Notes: a model not told the origin generated them from the sequence alone. A stretch of DNA of 5,944 nt from an uncultured beta proteobacterium (GCA_903929925.1 CAIYWO010000291.1:1-5944), one strand, 5' to 3'. Positions 1-5,944 are shown, numbered from the stretch's first letter. Numbers and translations: made by a program.

Positions 1-118
1 GCACACCGAAGGAGCAAGCGTTACTCGAGAGCCAGGCTCGCGAGACGCGAATCTCTCAGGTCCTGCACAGAGGGGGCGCACACTTGAATCGCAAGTGCGC
101 TTACCTTTATTCGTGCGC

Positions 119-123
119 AAGGA
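119..123 (+). promoter_or_regulatory. Ribosome binding site deciding the dadA start
   Basis: The sequence AAGGA lies 8 bases before the ATG at 132, which is good Shine-Dalgarno spacing. It supports ATG 132 over the in-frame TTG at 84. The TTG start would add 16 residues (including two Cys) ahead of the dinucleotide-binding strand, where DadA proteins normally begin. Confidence 0.7.
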
Positions 124-131
124 CTATTCCC

Positions 132-1355
132 ATGCTTAACAAAATCGCTATCATTGGTGGCGGCATCACTGGTGTCACCACAGCTTACGCGCTCAACAAA
201 AAAGGCTTTGAGGTCACGCTCTACGAAACCCATCGTTATGCCGCGATGGAGACCTCGTTTGCGAACGGAGGCCAACTGTCTGCCTCTAACGCCGAGGTCT
301 GGAACCACTGGTCCACAGTTCTTAAGGGCTTGAAGTGGATGTTTACCCGTAGCGCCCCGCTCTTAATTAGCCCTAAACCAAGTTGGCACAAACTCAGCTG
401 GTTTGCGGAGTTCCTAGCCGCCATTCCGCATTACAAACAAAACACGATCAAAACCACTCAACTAGCCATCGCCGCGCGTGAGTACTTATTTCAATGGGCT
501 GCCCAAGAGAACATCTCATTCAACCATCAAACGAAAGGGATCTTGCACATCTATCGTGACAAGCATGGTTTTGATCACGCACATTCAGTTAATCGCTTAC
601 TCCAGCAAGGTGGGCTCGATCGTTGCGCAGTCACTCCGCAAGAAATGCGTAGCATCGAGCCCACCCTTGCCGGCAAGTACTACGGAGGGTTCTTCACAGC
701 AGGCGACTCAACTGGCGATATACATAAATTCACAACGGGACTTGCTGCAGCGATTGAGCGCCTGGGTGTCGTGTGCAACTACGGTCATGAGGTTACAAGC
801 CTGATGCATGTCGGTTCTGGCGTCAGTGTTTCCTCAAAGACCGAAGCCGGTGATAGAACGGATGGATTTGATGGAGTCGTATTGTGCGGTGGAACCGCGA
901 GTCGAGCCTTAGGTGCGCAACTGGGTGATCGCGTCAATATCTACCCAGTCAAAGGCTACTCGGTCACCGTGAATCTCAACGACACAGAGAGCCAGATGGG
1001 TGCACCACAGGTTAGCTTGCTAGACGACGAAACAAAACTCGTCACGAGTCGTTTAGGCGATGATCGCTTTCGGGTGGCAGGCACAGCAGAATTTAATGGC
1101 ACTAACCGCGATATCCGTGCCGACCGGATTGCGCCCCTCATTGAGTGGGTACATCAATGCTTTCCACGCATTAATACACGCCACGTTATACCGTGGGCCG
1201 GCTTGCGTCCGATGCTGCCAAACATGCTGCCTAAAGTTGGGCCTGGCAAAAAGCCGAATGTTTTTTACAACACTGGGCACGGCCATCTGGGCTGGACGCT
1301 CTCGGCGATTACCGCCGAGGCAATCGCGACATGCATGCTTCAGGCTAAGGCTTAA
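132..1355 (+). CDS. dadA: D-amino acid dehydrogenase, DadA family (FAD-dependent)
   Basis: A 407-residue flavoprotein of the DAO/DadA family, close to the usual DadA length (about 410-430). Family members oxidise D-amino acids to 2-oxo acids and ammonia at the inner face of the cytoplasmic membrane, passing electrons to the respiratory chain. Visible signatures: the FAD-binding GxGxxG (G9, G11, G14) in the first beta-alpha-beta unit, ending in acidic E32; TSFANGGQ at 41-48; GDSTGDIHKF at 191-200; YPVKGYS at 271-277; RVAGTAEFNG at 314-323; and the C-terminal FAD/substrate block with GLRP (357-360) and TGHGHLGWT (381-389). The usual DGTP after RPMxP reads NMLP (364-367) here, so this is probably a divergent DadA subgroup whose preferred substrate may differ. 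The start is ATG 132, backed by AAGGA at 119-123. The reading frame stays open to the window's left edge, so an N-terminal extension cannot be formally excluded. It converges on the Bug gene with 19 bases between the stops. No partner (alanine racemase, Lrp-type regulator) is visible. Confidence 0.85.
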   Translation: MLNKIAIIGGGITGVTTAYALNKKGFEVTLYETHRYAAMETSFANGGQLSASNAEVWNHWSTVLKGLKWMFTRSAPLLISPKPSWHKLSWFAEFLAAIPHYKQNTIKTTQLAIAAREYLFQWAAQENISFNHQTKGILHIYRDKHGFDHAHSVNRLLQQGGLDRCAVTPQEMRSIEPTLAGKYYGGFFTAGDSTGDIHKFTTGLAAAIERLGVVCNYGHEVTSLMHVGSGVSVSSKTEAGDRTDGFDGVVLCGGTASRALGAQLGDRVNIYPVKGYSVTVNLNDTESQMGAPQVSLLDDETKLVTSRLGDDRFRVAGTAEFNGTNRDIRADRIAPLIEWVHQCFPRINTRHVIPWAGLRPMLPNMLPKVGPGKKPNVFYNTGHGHLGWTLSAITAEAIATCMLQAKA

Positions 1356-1374
1356 CTAAAGCGCATGAAAGAGA

Positions 1375-2364
1375 TTACTGCTGAACAATCCCTGCCTGCA
1401 TAATCGTTTCAGCATATTTTTTGCGTAAGTCCCGGAGCATGATTTGCATCTCCGGGACTGTGTTGGTTGAAACGCTAAATCCTAAGGCCTCAATCTGTTT
1501 GATGTTGGCAGGATCGCGCACGATCTCAGTTATGTCTTTATTGATTTTTTCAAGGATGGCGACTGGGGTCCCCTTAGGAGCCAATATCCCCTGCCAACTT
1601 TCGATATTGACAGCAGGATAGCCCGACTCCGCCATGGTTGGCACATCCGGGAAAACAGGAGAGCGATAGTTGGTCGTCACGGCCAAGGCACGCAACTTGC
1701 CAGCCTTAATTTGCTCAGTCACAGCAGCCAGCGTAATGACAGTGGCGTTGACGTGTCCCGCCATCGTATCCAACGCGGCAGGCGCACCACCTTTATAGGG
1801 GATGTAGTTGACTTTGATATCCGCAGCGTTGGCGAGTACCTCATGCGCGATATGGGCGATACCGCCGCTTGTTGGTAATGCAAGCGTAAGTTTGCCAGGG
1901 TTGGCTTTGGCAAACTCAACATAATCCTTAAATGTTTTCGCTTGAAACTCCGGGTTAGATACAAGCACTTGAGGATTGACAACCAGACGCATCACGCCCG
2001 TCAGGTCCTCTGCTGTATATGGCGGATTTTTGATCAGAATCGTATTGAGCACGATCGCGTCGCTATGCAAGACAAGCGTGTATCCATCAGGCTTTGCGCG
2101 GGAAACTTGGGCTGCCCCAATCGCACCGCCGGCACCCGTAATGTTTTCAACGACTACCGTCTGGCCCCAGGTGCTACTTAGCTTTTCTGCAATCAGGCGA
2201 GCGATCTTGTCGGTGCTGCCGCCCGCAGAGACCGGGACGACTATCCGCACAGCGCGTTGGGGATAGACATCCGTCTGAGCCGCAGAGTATCCAGAGCAGC
2301 CCGCCAGCAAAATAACGAGGAGCCAAACATTGCGTATATTCTTAAAAGACAGACTGCTAGACAT
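1375..2364 (-). CDS. Bug/TctC-family tripartite tricarboxylate transporter substrate-binding protein
   Basis: A 329-residue extracytoplasmic solute-binding protein (330 if the upstream ATG at 2367 is used). Bug proteins bind small carboxylates, amino acids or similar solutes in the periplasm; some deliver them to TctAB-type transporters, many are orphans. Family signatures, numbered from the 2367 start: VRIVVPVSAGGSTDKIAR at 40-57 (a variant of VPFxPGGxxDxxAR), VENITGAGGAIGA at 73-85, PDGYTL at 93-98, YIPYKGGAPAALD at 188-200, GKLRALAVT at 223-231, and FPDVPTMAESGYP at 239-251. The N-terminus is an export signal: a hydrophobic core at about 14-22 followed by LAGC (21-24), a good lipobox, although SAA (28-30) could instead serve signal peptidase I. 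No tctA or tctB is in the window, and the gene stands alone on its strand. It is divergent from the esterase, so the two may share regulation. ATG 2364 is preferred because the Shine-Dalgarno is 5 bases from it but only 2 from ATG 2367. The ligand cannot be told from sequence. Confidence 0.92.
   Translation of the reverse strand: MSSSLSFKNIRNVWLLVILLAGCSGYSAAQTDVYPQRAVRIVVPVSAGGSTDKIARLIAEKLSSTWGQTVVVENITGAGGAIGAAQVSRAKPDGYTLVLHSDAIVLNTILIKNPPYTAEDLTGVMRLVVNPQVLVSNPEFQAKTFKDYVEFAKANPGKLTLALPTSGGIAHIAHEVLANAADIKVNYIPYKGGAPAALDTMAGHVNATVITLAAVTEQIKAGKLRALAVTTNYRSPVFPDVPTMAESGYPAVNIESWQGILAPKGTPVAILEKINKDITEIVRDPANIKQIEALGFSVSTNTVPEMQIMLRDLRKKYAETIMQAGIVQQ
1428..1459. repeat. Perfect 10-bp inverted repeat inside the Bug gene 3' end
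   Basis: The arms agtcccggag (1428-1437) and ctccgggact (1450-1459) are exact reverse complements around a 12-base loop. Inside the loop, atg and cat can pair further. It lies within coding sequence about 50-85 bases before the Bug stop codon. No U-rich tract follows on either strand, so it is not a standard intrinsic terminator. It might act as an mRNA 3' structure, or be chance. Confidence 0.5.
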
Positions 2365-2369
2365 CATTT

Positions 2370-2375
2370 CTCCTT
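2370..2375 (-). promoter_or_regulatory. Ribosome binding site of the Bug gene
   Basis: On the minus strand this reads AAGGAG, a strong Shine-Dalgarno. It is followed by aa and two tandem ATG codons (2367 and 2364). The spacing is 2 bases to the first and 5 to the second, so the second ATG is the likelier start. Confidence 0.75.
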
Positions 2376-2527
2376 AGCTAAAGTACTTTGTAACGCAGAT
2401 TTTGCAATTAAGTATCGTCTTGACCCGCACGACATAGGAAAATTCAGCCTCAAGCAAAAAGTTTATAGTTAGACTTACGACACAATCTACGATTAAACCA
2501 GCCTCTGATTAATACGGATAACGAAAA
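2376..2527. promoter_or_regulatory. Divergent promoter region between the Bug and esterase genes
   Basis: This A+T-rich spacer must hold the start signals of both divergent genes. On the plus strand, TATAGT at 2464-2469 is a plausible -10 box for the esterase. On the minus strand the same bases read TATAAA (2467-2462), a plausible -10 box for the Bug gene. The two nearly coincide, as in overlapping bidirectional promoters. Neither has a convincing -35 at 17 bases, so an activator may be needed. A TTGACC at 2420-2425 has no good -10 downstream. The exact boxes are guesses; that the region is regulatory is close to certain from the gene layout. Confidence 0.5.
2380..2389. repeat. 10-bp perfect palindrome upstream of the Bug gene
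   Basis: The sequence aaagtacttt is its own reverse complement. It sits 4 bases upstream of the Bug Shine-Dalgarno, within the probable 5' leader. That is a position where a repressor operator could act, but a 10-bp A+T-rich palindrome can also arise by chance. Confidence 0.3.
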
Positions 2528-4378
2528 ATGCGCGCATTCCTAACTCTTCAACATCGCTTTCCGCTTTTTAAATTTTCGTTTCTCTTGTTTGTATTTTCAG
2601 GAACGCAATGCGCCGGCGCGCCGGCTCACTCGCTCGCACCGATCGTCGAGATTGCATCGGGGCGTATTCAGGGAGTACAACGCGCCTTTACGCCTCCACC
2701 AGCGACCGGAAGCCCGACCTCCAATGCCCCTTATCGTGTCAACGAATATCGCGGAATTCCCTATGCCCTGGCGCCGACTGGGGATCGACGCTGGGCGCTT
2801 CCAGAGCCCGTTATAAGCTTGGGCAAAGATGTCTTTCAAGCGTATAACTTTGGTCCAGCCTGCCCACAGCAAGCGAGATTTAATTTGACCGAGGAAAGCC
2901 TCAATGAGGATTGCCTAAGCATTAACGTCAGTAGTCCTGCTGACACAAAAAGTACAGATAAATTGCCGGTTTTAATTTGGATTCACGGTGGCGCTTTCAT
3001 TGGTGGCTCATCAAGCCTTTATCGGCTCGATAAACTAGCTGCGGAAGGAAAGCTAATCGTCGTCTCCATGAATTATCGTCTCGGTGCCTTTGGCTTCATG
3101 CCAAACCCTGCCTTCCAAACTGCTTCCGACGGCAAAACGTTTAACGGAAATTATGGCCTGGAAGATCAACGTCTAGCAATGAAATGGGTACAACAAAACA
3201 TTTCCGCTTTTGGCGGAGATCACACGAACGTCACGATTGCCGGTGAATCTGCTGGCTCTGGCTCAGTATGTATGCACCTATCAGCCCCCTCACAAGTGAA
3301 GGGCCTATTTAGCAAAGCCATTATGCAAAGCGCAGGATGTATCGCGCTCTTACCTACAGTCGCCGAAGCACAAGCATCCAGCAAAGCCAGCGCAAGCATT
3401 CAGGCCGGCTTAGGCTGTCCAACAAACTCAGAAACGTTGCGTTGCATGCGTAACAAAACTGTTGAACAAATTCTCACACAACAGGGCGCGTATACGGCCG
3501 CACATCCTGAGGACATTACATCCTTTTCGCCCGTGACAGGCGACCCAACCGCCTCGCCCGCCATCATAAATACGACCGTGCCATCGTCATTTAAGTATGC
3601 TGCCACAAACAATTTATTGACAACAGTACCCATGATTATTGGCGGCACCAAGGACGAATTGGTTTTATATGTAGGTTACTACTGGCAGGGCGCCCAAGCA
3701 GGCTTAAATCAAGCAATTGATCGCACCACGATTGATAGCGTTTGGCTACCCCTCTTTTATCCTGGTCGCAACAACTCCACCACCTACGCCGCTCAGGTTA
3801 GTAAACAATATTCAGCTGGCTTGCACTCAAGCGACCCCAACGTGGTGATGAGATCTTTTGGACAAGTCTTATCTAATTACAACCCTGCCGTCGGCATCAA
3901 TAACTGTATTTATTTACAAACAGCAAATGTGATGCTTAATTATGTGCGTCGAAATCCTCATACTTCTGCACCGGTTTACCAATTTGAATTTGATGATGCC
4001 GCGGCACCTGTATGCAAAGTAGGCATTGCTGAGCCTTGCCCACCCTACCCCATGGGTTCCGTACACTCGTCGGAGTTGAATTATTTATTTCCAAACTTAT
4101 CCAATACCTCCGCGATCAACACACCTGATTTAGCACCTGCCTCTCAAGGCTTGGCGAATCAGATCGTTGCCTTCTGGGCTCAGTTTGCCCACACGGGTAA
4201 TCCCAATGTCTCTGGCTTACCTAATTGGCCACTTTATGCAGGCAAGCAATCGTCAAGTGTGATGTTGCTCAAGCCCGGGGCGATCGCGCCATACGATGCA
4301 GACGCAGCGCATCAATGCACGTCCTTTTGGGCACGCCGAGACATGTATGACTTAAGGAACGAACCGCCCTTCAATTAG
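2528..4378 (+). CDS. Secreted type-B carboxylesterase (COesterase / para-nitrobenzyl esterase family)
   Basis: A 616-residue alpha/beta-hydrolase of the carboxylesterase type-B family, which cleaves carboxylic esters; longer than the roughly 490-550 residues common in bacterial members. An N-terminal signal peptide (K15 before a hydrophobic core at about 16-25, likely cleavage after APA, 31-33) points to periplasmic or extracellular action. The catalytic set is intact: oxyanion-hole HGG at 153-155, nucleophile S241 in GESAG (239-243), acid E377 in GGTKDE (372-377), and base H513 in GSVHSSEL (510-517). The family signature NEDCL (126-130) is present; C129 probably pairs with C112, as in cholinesterase-fold enzymes. 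Further Cys at 248, 271, 297, 306, 460, 496, 504 and 597 suggest more disulfides, consistent with export. The ATG at 2528 has only a weak ribosome site (GGA at 2516-2518), but the signal peptide starts right there. It is divergent from the Bug gene and 82 bases upstream of the cupin gene, with no clear terminator between, so co-transcription with the cupin is plausible. The substrate is unknown; tannase, feruloyl or synthetic-ester activity cannot be told apart. Confidence 0.92.
   Translation: MRAFLTLQHRFPLFKFSFLLFVFSGTQCAGAPAHSLAPIVEIASGRIQGVQRAFTPPPATGSPTSNAPYRVNEYRGIPYALAPTGDRRWALPEPVISLGKDVFQAYNFGPACPQQARFNLTEESLNEDCLSINVSSPADTKSTDKLPVLIWIHGGAFIGGSSSLYRLDKLAAEGKLIVVSMNYRLGAFGFMPNPAFQTASDGKTFNGNYGLEDQRLAMKWVQQNISAFGGDHTNVTIAGESAGSGSVCMHLSAPSQVKGLFSKAIMQSAGCIALLPTVAEAQASSKASASIQAGLGCPTNSETLRCMRNKTVEQILTQQGAYTAAHPEDITSFSPVTGDPTASPAIINTTVPSSFKYAATNNLLTTVPMIIGGTKDELVLYVGYYWQGAQAGLNQAIDRTTIDSVWLPLFYPGRNNSTTYAAQVSKQYSAGLHSSDPNVVMRSFGQVLSNYNPAVGINNCIYLQTANVMLNYVRRNPHTSAPVYQFEFDDAAAPVCKVGIAEPCPPYPMGSVHSSELNYLFPNLSNTSAINTPDLAPASQGLANQIVAFWAQFAHTGNPNVSGLPNWPLYAGKQSSSVMLLKPGAIAPYDADAAHQCTSFWARRDMYDLRNEPPFN
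2612..2625. repeat. 14-bp perfect G+C palindrome in the esterase signal-peptide region
   Basis: The sequence gccggcgcgccggc is a perfect 14-bp palindrome at esterase codons 28-33, which encode the end of the signal peptide (C-A-G-A-P-A). The surroundings are A+T-rich, so the block stands out. As a true palindrome with no loop it would form at best a short hairpin in mRNA. Its composition may simply reflect Ala, Gly and Pro codons. Confidence 0.5.
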
Positions 4379-4443
4379 AGCGCTGAGACAGTCTATGTTC
4401 TAAATAAGTGAATGAATAACCTGAGCCCTTACTCTACAGCGAC

Positions 4444-4450
4444 AGAAGGA
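4444..4450 (+). promoter_or_regulatory. Ribosome binding site deciding the cupin start
   Basis: AGAAGGA ends 10 bases before the ATG at 4461 and 16 bases before the alternative in-frame ATG at 4467. The distance favours ATG 4461, although it is slightly long. Confidence 0.55.
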
Positions 4451-4460
4451 ATATCAAATC

Positions 4461-4991
4461 ATGCATATGGCAGTTCTTAAGACCCTTTTGTTGCGCTATG
4501 GCTGCGCTATAGGTATCGGACTTGCGGTGGGCGTTTCATCGAACGCGCACGTAGTCGGTGAAAAGGAGGCTGTGGTGGCTCCTAACGAAAAAATCGTGGT
4601 GCCCGACAGTGGGGGGGTGACAACTATTCGATCTAATACGCCCATCATCACCCGCCAACAGGTTCAAATTTTTCCTGGCGTAACCAAAAAGTCTGCAGGT
4701 TCTTCGCAAATTTCTATGAATCGCATCGTTCTTCCTCCAGGCATGAAAGGGCTGCGTCATATGCATAAGGATGCGGAGACCATCATTTATGTTCTTGAGG
4801 GAAAATCCAGAACACTGATTGGTGAGAAAGGGGAGATCATCGTCGATAACGAGGCCGGGGATTTCATTTTTATTCCCGCCAATGTCTGGCACCAGCCCAT
4901 GAATATCTCTGAGGACCGCGTCGTTGCAATAGAGGTGCGCGCGGACGCCGATGACCAGCAGAATGTTATCTTGGCACCGAGTCAGCAATGA
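4461..4991 (+). CDS. Exported single-domain cupin protein
   Basis: A 176-residue protein with one cupin_2-type beta-barrel behind an export signal. A hydrophobic segment at about 14-26 ends in SNA (27-29), a likely signal peptidase I site, so the mature protein of about 147 residues would be periplasmic. Cupin motif 1 runs from G94 to G114 and contains H100, H102 and E106, ending in YVLEG. Motif 2 is G133-D134 ... P139 ... H144 ... N148, fitting the GX5PXGX2HX3N pattern apart from Asn at the Gly position (N141). All four usual metal ligands (H100, H102, E106, H144) are therefore present, so a bound divalent metal is expected. Family members include dioxygenases, isomerases, decarboxylases and non-enzymatic binding proteins; sequence alone does not choose among them. 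It lies 82 bases after the esterase on the same strand and is followed directly by a perfect hairpin, so it may be the last gene of an esterase-cupin unit. A long open frame on the opposite strand is judged a shadow. Confidence 0.88.
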   Translation: MHMAVLKTLLLRYGCAIGIGLAVGVSSNAHVVGEKEAVVAPNEKIVVPDSGGVTTIRSNTPIITRQQVQIFPGVTKKSAGSSQISMNRIVLPPGMKGLRHMHKDAETIIYVLEGKSRTLIGEKGEIIVDNEAGDFIFIPANVWHQPMNISEDRVVAIEVRADADDQQNVILAPSQQ

Positions 4992-4992
4992 G

Positions 4993-5017
4993 CATTTGGC
5001 GGTGCCACCGCCAAATG
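4993..5017 (+). terminator. Perfect 11-bp hairpin directly after the cupin stop
   Basis: The arms catttggcggt (4993-5003) and accgccaaatg (5007-5017) are exact reverse complements around a 3-base loop (gcc). The hairpin begins one base after the cupin stop codon. The stem is strong and correctly placed for a terminator, but the following bases (ttgatccgattta) are not a proper U-tract. Termination may be weak or Rho-assisted, or the stem may act as a 3' stabiliser of the esterase-cupin mRNA. The symmetry is seen directly; the function is inferred. Confidence 0.6.
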
Positions 5018-5177
5018 TTGATCCGATTTAAGCGGTGCGTAAACAATATTCTGCAATAGTTGGGGTACTTAGGTTTGGCGCGCTGGAGGGCCATATCTTC
5101 ACGCGCTATGAAACCGAGTCAGACACAATCCATCTGATAACATCTTTTCTTCTCAAGATGATGGCACTTTAAAAATC

Positions 5178-5944
5178 ATGGGTTTCAAATCTTTCCTGAA
5201 CTCCCTTTTTTACTCCTCTGACTTAGTCATATTCACGACTATCTTTGGAGTCTATGTTTCTATTGCCATAATCATCACTCTGACTATTTACACACCACGG
5301 TTGAAAGGCTTCTTTTCGAGTTTCGCAGGGATTAATGGCACTTTTTATAGTCCCGCAGCAAGTATGTTCGCTCTATTAGCAGCGTTCATGGGCTCTACGC
5401 TAGGCACCGGTTTTAGTGCGCATACAGACTCGATTAACAAAGAGCGTGCTGCAGTATTACTGTACGTAGATTTCATTAACCATACCCCCCTACTAGCTAA
5501 CCAAAACTTACAATACGAAGTCAAACAGTATTTGCAGTCAGCCTTGGAGGAAGAGTGGCCCAATTTAGAACATGAAAAAATTTCGAGGAATACAGGGGTG
5601 TTATTTCAAGAAATTTATTTGAAAACGATTAAGATCGCCCCGGCTCTTGACGGCACCCAAGGTGGTAGAGAGCTTGCGAAGATTTTAGACTCTTGGTACG
5701 ACGCTCGGGCAAAACGCCTATCCTATCGCTGGAAACAGGTTGAGCATCTTCGCTGGGCAGTGTTGATTACGGTTGCTTTGTTACTCCAACTCTCAGTAGC
5801 CGTCACCCACATCTCCAGCTCTAGAAGAGTGATGGGTCTGTCTCTTGGCATCACTACCGCCCTGATTGTTTCGGTGATGACACCATTAGCCCTAAACGTT
5901 AACCATTACAGCGGCTTGTTACAGGTCTCCAAAATGCCGCTCAA
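5178..5944 (+). CDS. Membrane protein resembling the bestrophin-like DUF4239 family (3' end cut off)
   Basis: The frame is open from ATG 5178 to the window edge, giving 255 codons plus two bases with no stop, so the gene continues beyond the window. ATG 5178 is the first possible start after an in-frame stop at 5109-5111; the ribosome site before it is poor. Four hydrophobic segments are visible: about residues 15-38, 58-80, 191-211 and 216-238. Between helices 2 and 3 is a long soluble stretch (81-190), largely charged and probably helical, with NKERAAVLLYVDFI (87-100) and WYDARAKRLSYRW (170-182). Two helices, a cytosol-sized loop and two more helices, with a helix-2 end rich in small residues followed by an E/R-A-A segment, match the layout of DUF4239 proteins, which are relatives of bestrophin channels with no settled function. 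The call rests on topology and pattern, not on a search. It lies 160 bases after the cupin hairpin, so it probably has its own promoter, though I cannot identify one in that gap. Confidence 0.6.
   Translation, partial: MGFKSFLNSLFYSSDLVIFTTIFGVYVSIAIIITLTIYTPRLKGFFSSFAGINGTFYSPAASMFALLAAFMGSTLGTGFSAHTDSINKERAAVLLYVDFINHTPLLANQNLQYEVKQYLQSALEEEWPNLEHEKISRNTGVLFQEIYLKTIKIAPALDGTQGGRELAKILDSWYDARAKRLSYRWKQVEHLRWAVLITVALLLQLSVAVTHISSSRRVMGLSLGITTALIVSVMTPLALNVNHYSGLLQVSKMPL

Noticed and set aside
84..131. TTG at 84 as the start of dadA
   Set aside because: No Shine-Dalgarno is at the right distance, and the added residues do not resemble the family. ATG 132 has AAGGA at 8 bases.
21..308. 95-codon minus-strand open frame over the dadA start
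   Set aside because: It overlaps a well-supported gene, and its product has no recognisable motif.
1060..1359. 99-codon plus-strand open frame within the dadA 3' end
   Set aside because: It is an alternative frame of a conserved flavoprotein domain, with no family signature.
2420..2448. TTGACC at 2420-2425 as a -35 box for the esterase
   Set aside because: Nothing resembling a -10 box is found 16-18 bases downstream.
2528..2620. Lipoprotein signal on the esterase (Cys at residue 28)
   Set aside because: The residues before the Cys are G-T-Q, which do not fit a lipobox. Cleavage at the APA site is more likely.
4536..4988. 150-codon open frame on the minus strand opposite the cupin gene
   Set aside because: The plus-strand frame has a signal peptide, both cupin motifs and a ribosome binding site. 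The minus-strand product shows no recognisable family, so it is treated as a shadow.
5108..5137. Nine-codon open frame (ATG 5108 to TGA) ahead of the membrane protein gene, considered as a leader peptide
   Set aside because: It has no ribosome binding site, no run of regulatory codons and no attenuator structure after it.
5345..5563. 72-codon minus-strand open frame in the right part of the window
   Set aside because: It lies opposite a 255-codon open membrane-protein frame with clear transmembrane helices, so it is a shadow.

Overview
The window looks like part of a proteobacterial chromosome, most probably Burkholderiales (Alcaligenaceae or a relative). The main pointer is a Bug/TctC-type solute-binding protein with no transporter genes beside it. 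This family is heavily expanded in that order. Base composition is moderate (about half G+C by eye). Three of the five genes encode exported proteins. I see no tRNA, rRNA, CRISPR array, insertion sequence or phage gene. The taxonomic call is inference.

Layout: (1) 132-1355, plus strand, a full-length D-amino acid dehydrogenase of the DadA family. (2) 1375-2364, minus strand, a Bug-family periplasmic binding protein, convergent with dadA across only 19 bases. (3) 2368-2527, a divergent intergenic region that must carry the promoters of the Bug gene and of the esterase. (4) 2528-4378, plus strand, a large secreted type-B carboxylesterase with an intact Ser-Glu-His triad. (5) 4461-4991, plus strand, a small exported single-domain cupin with all four metal ligands, followed at once by a perfect 11-bp hairpin. 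(6) 5178 to the window edge, plus strand, a four-helix membrane protein resembling the bestrophin-like DUF4239 family, cut off at its 3' end.

How the genes may work together: the esterase and cupin point the same way, are 82 bases apart with no obvious terminator between them, and both appear exported. They could form one transcription unit that ends at the hairpin at 4993-5017. The divergent Bug protein is of a family that binds small carboxylates and similar solutes. One reading is a small envelope scavenging module: the esterase releases an organic acid, the cupin modifies or senses a product, and the Bug protein captures the acid for an import system encoded elsewhere. This is inference from context and the substrates are unknown. 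DadA (oxidative deamination of D-amino acids) and the DUF4239-like protein have no evident link to it. I see no convincing undescribed system. The esterase-cupin-Bug arrangement and a few inverted repeats are the points most worth a second look.
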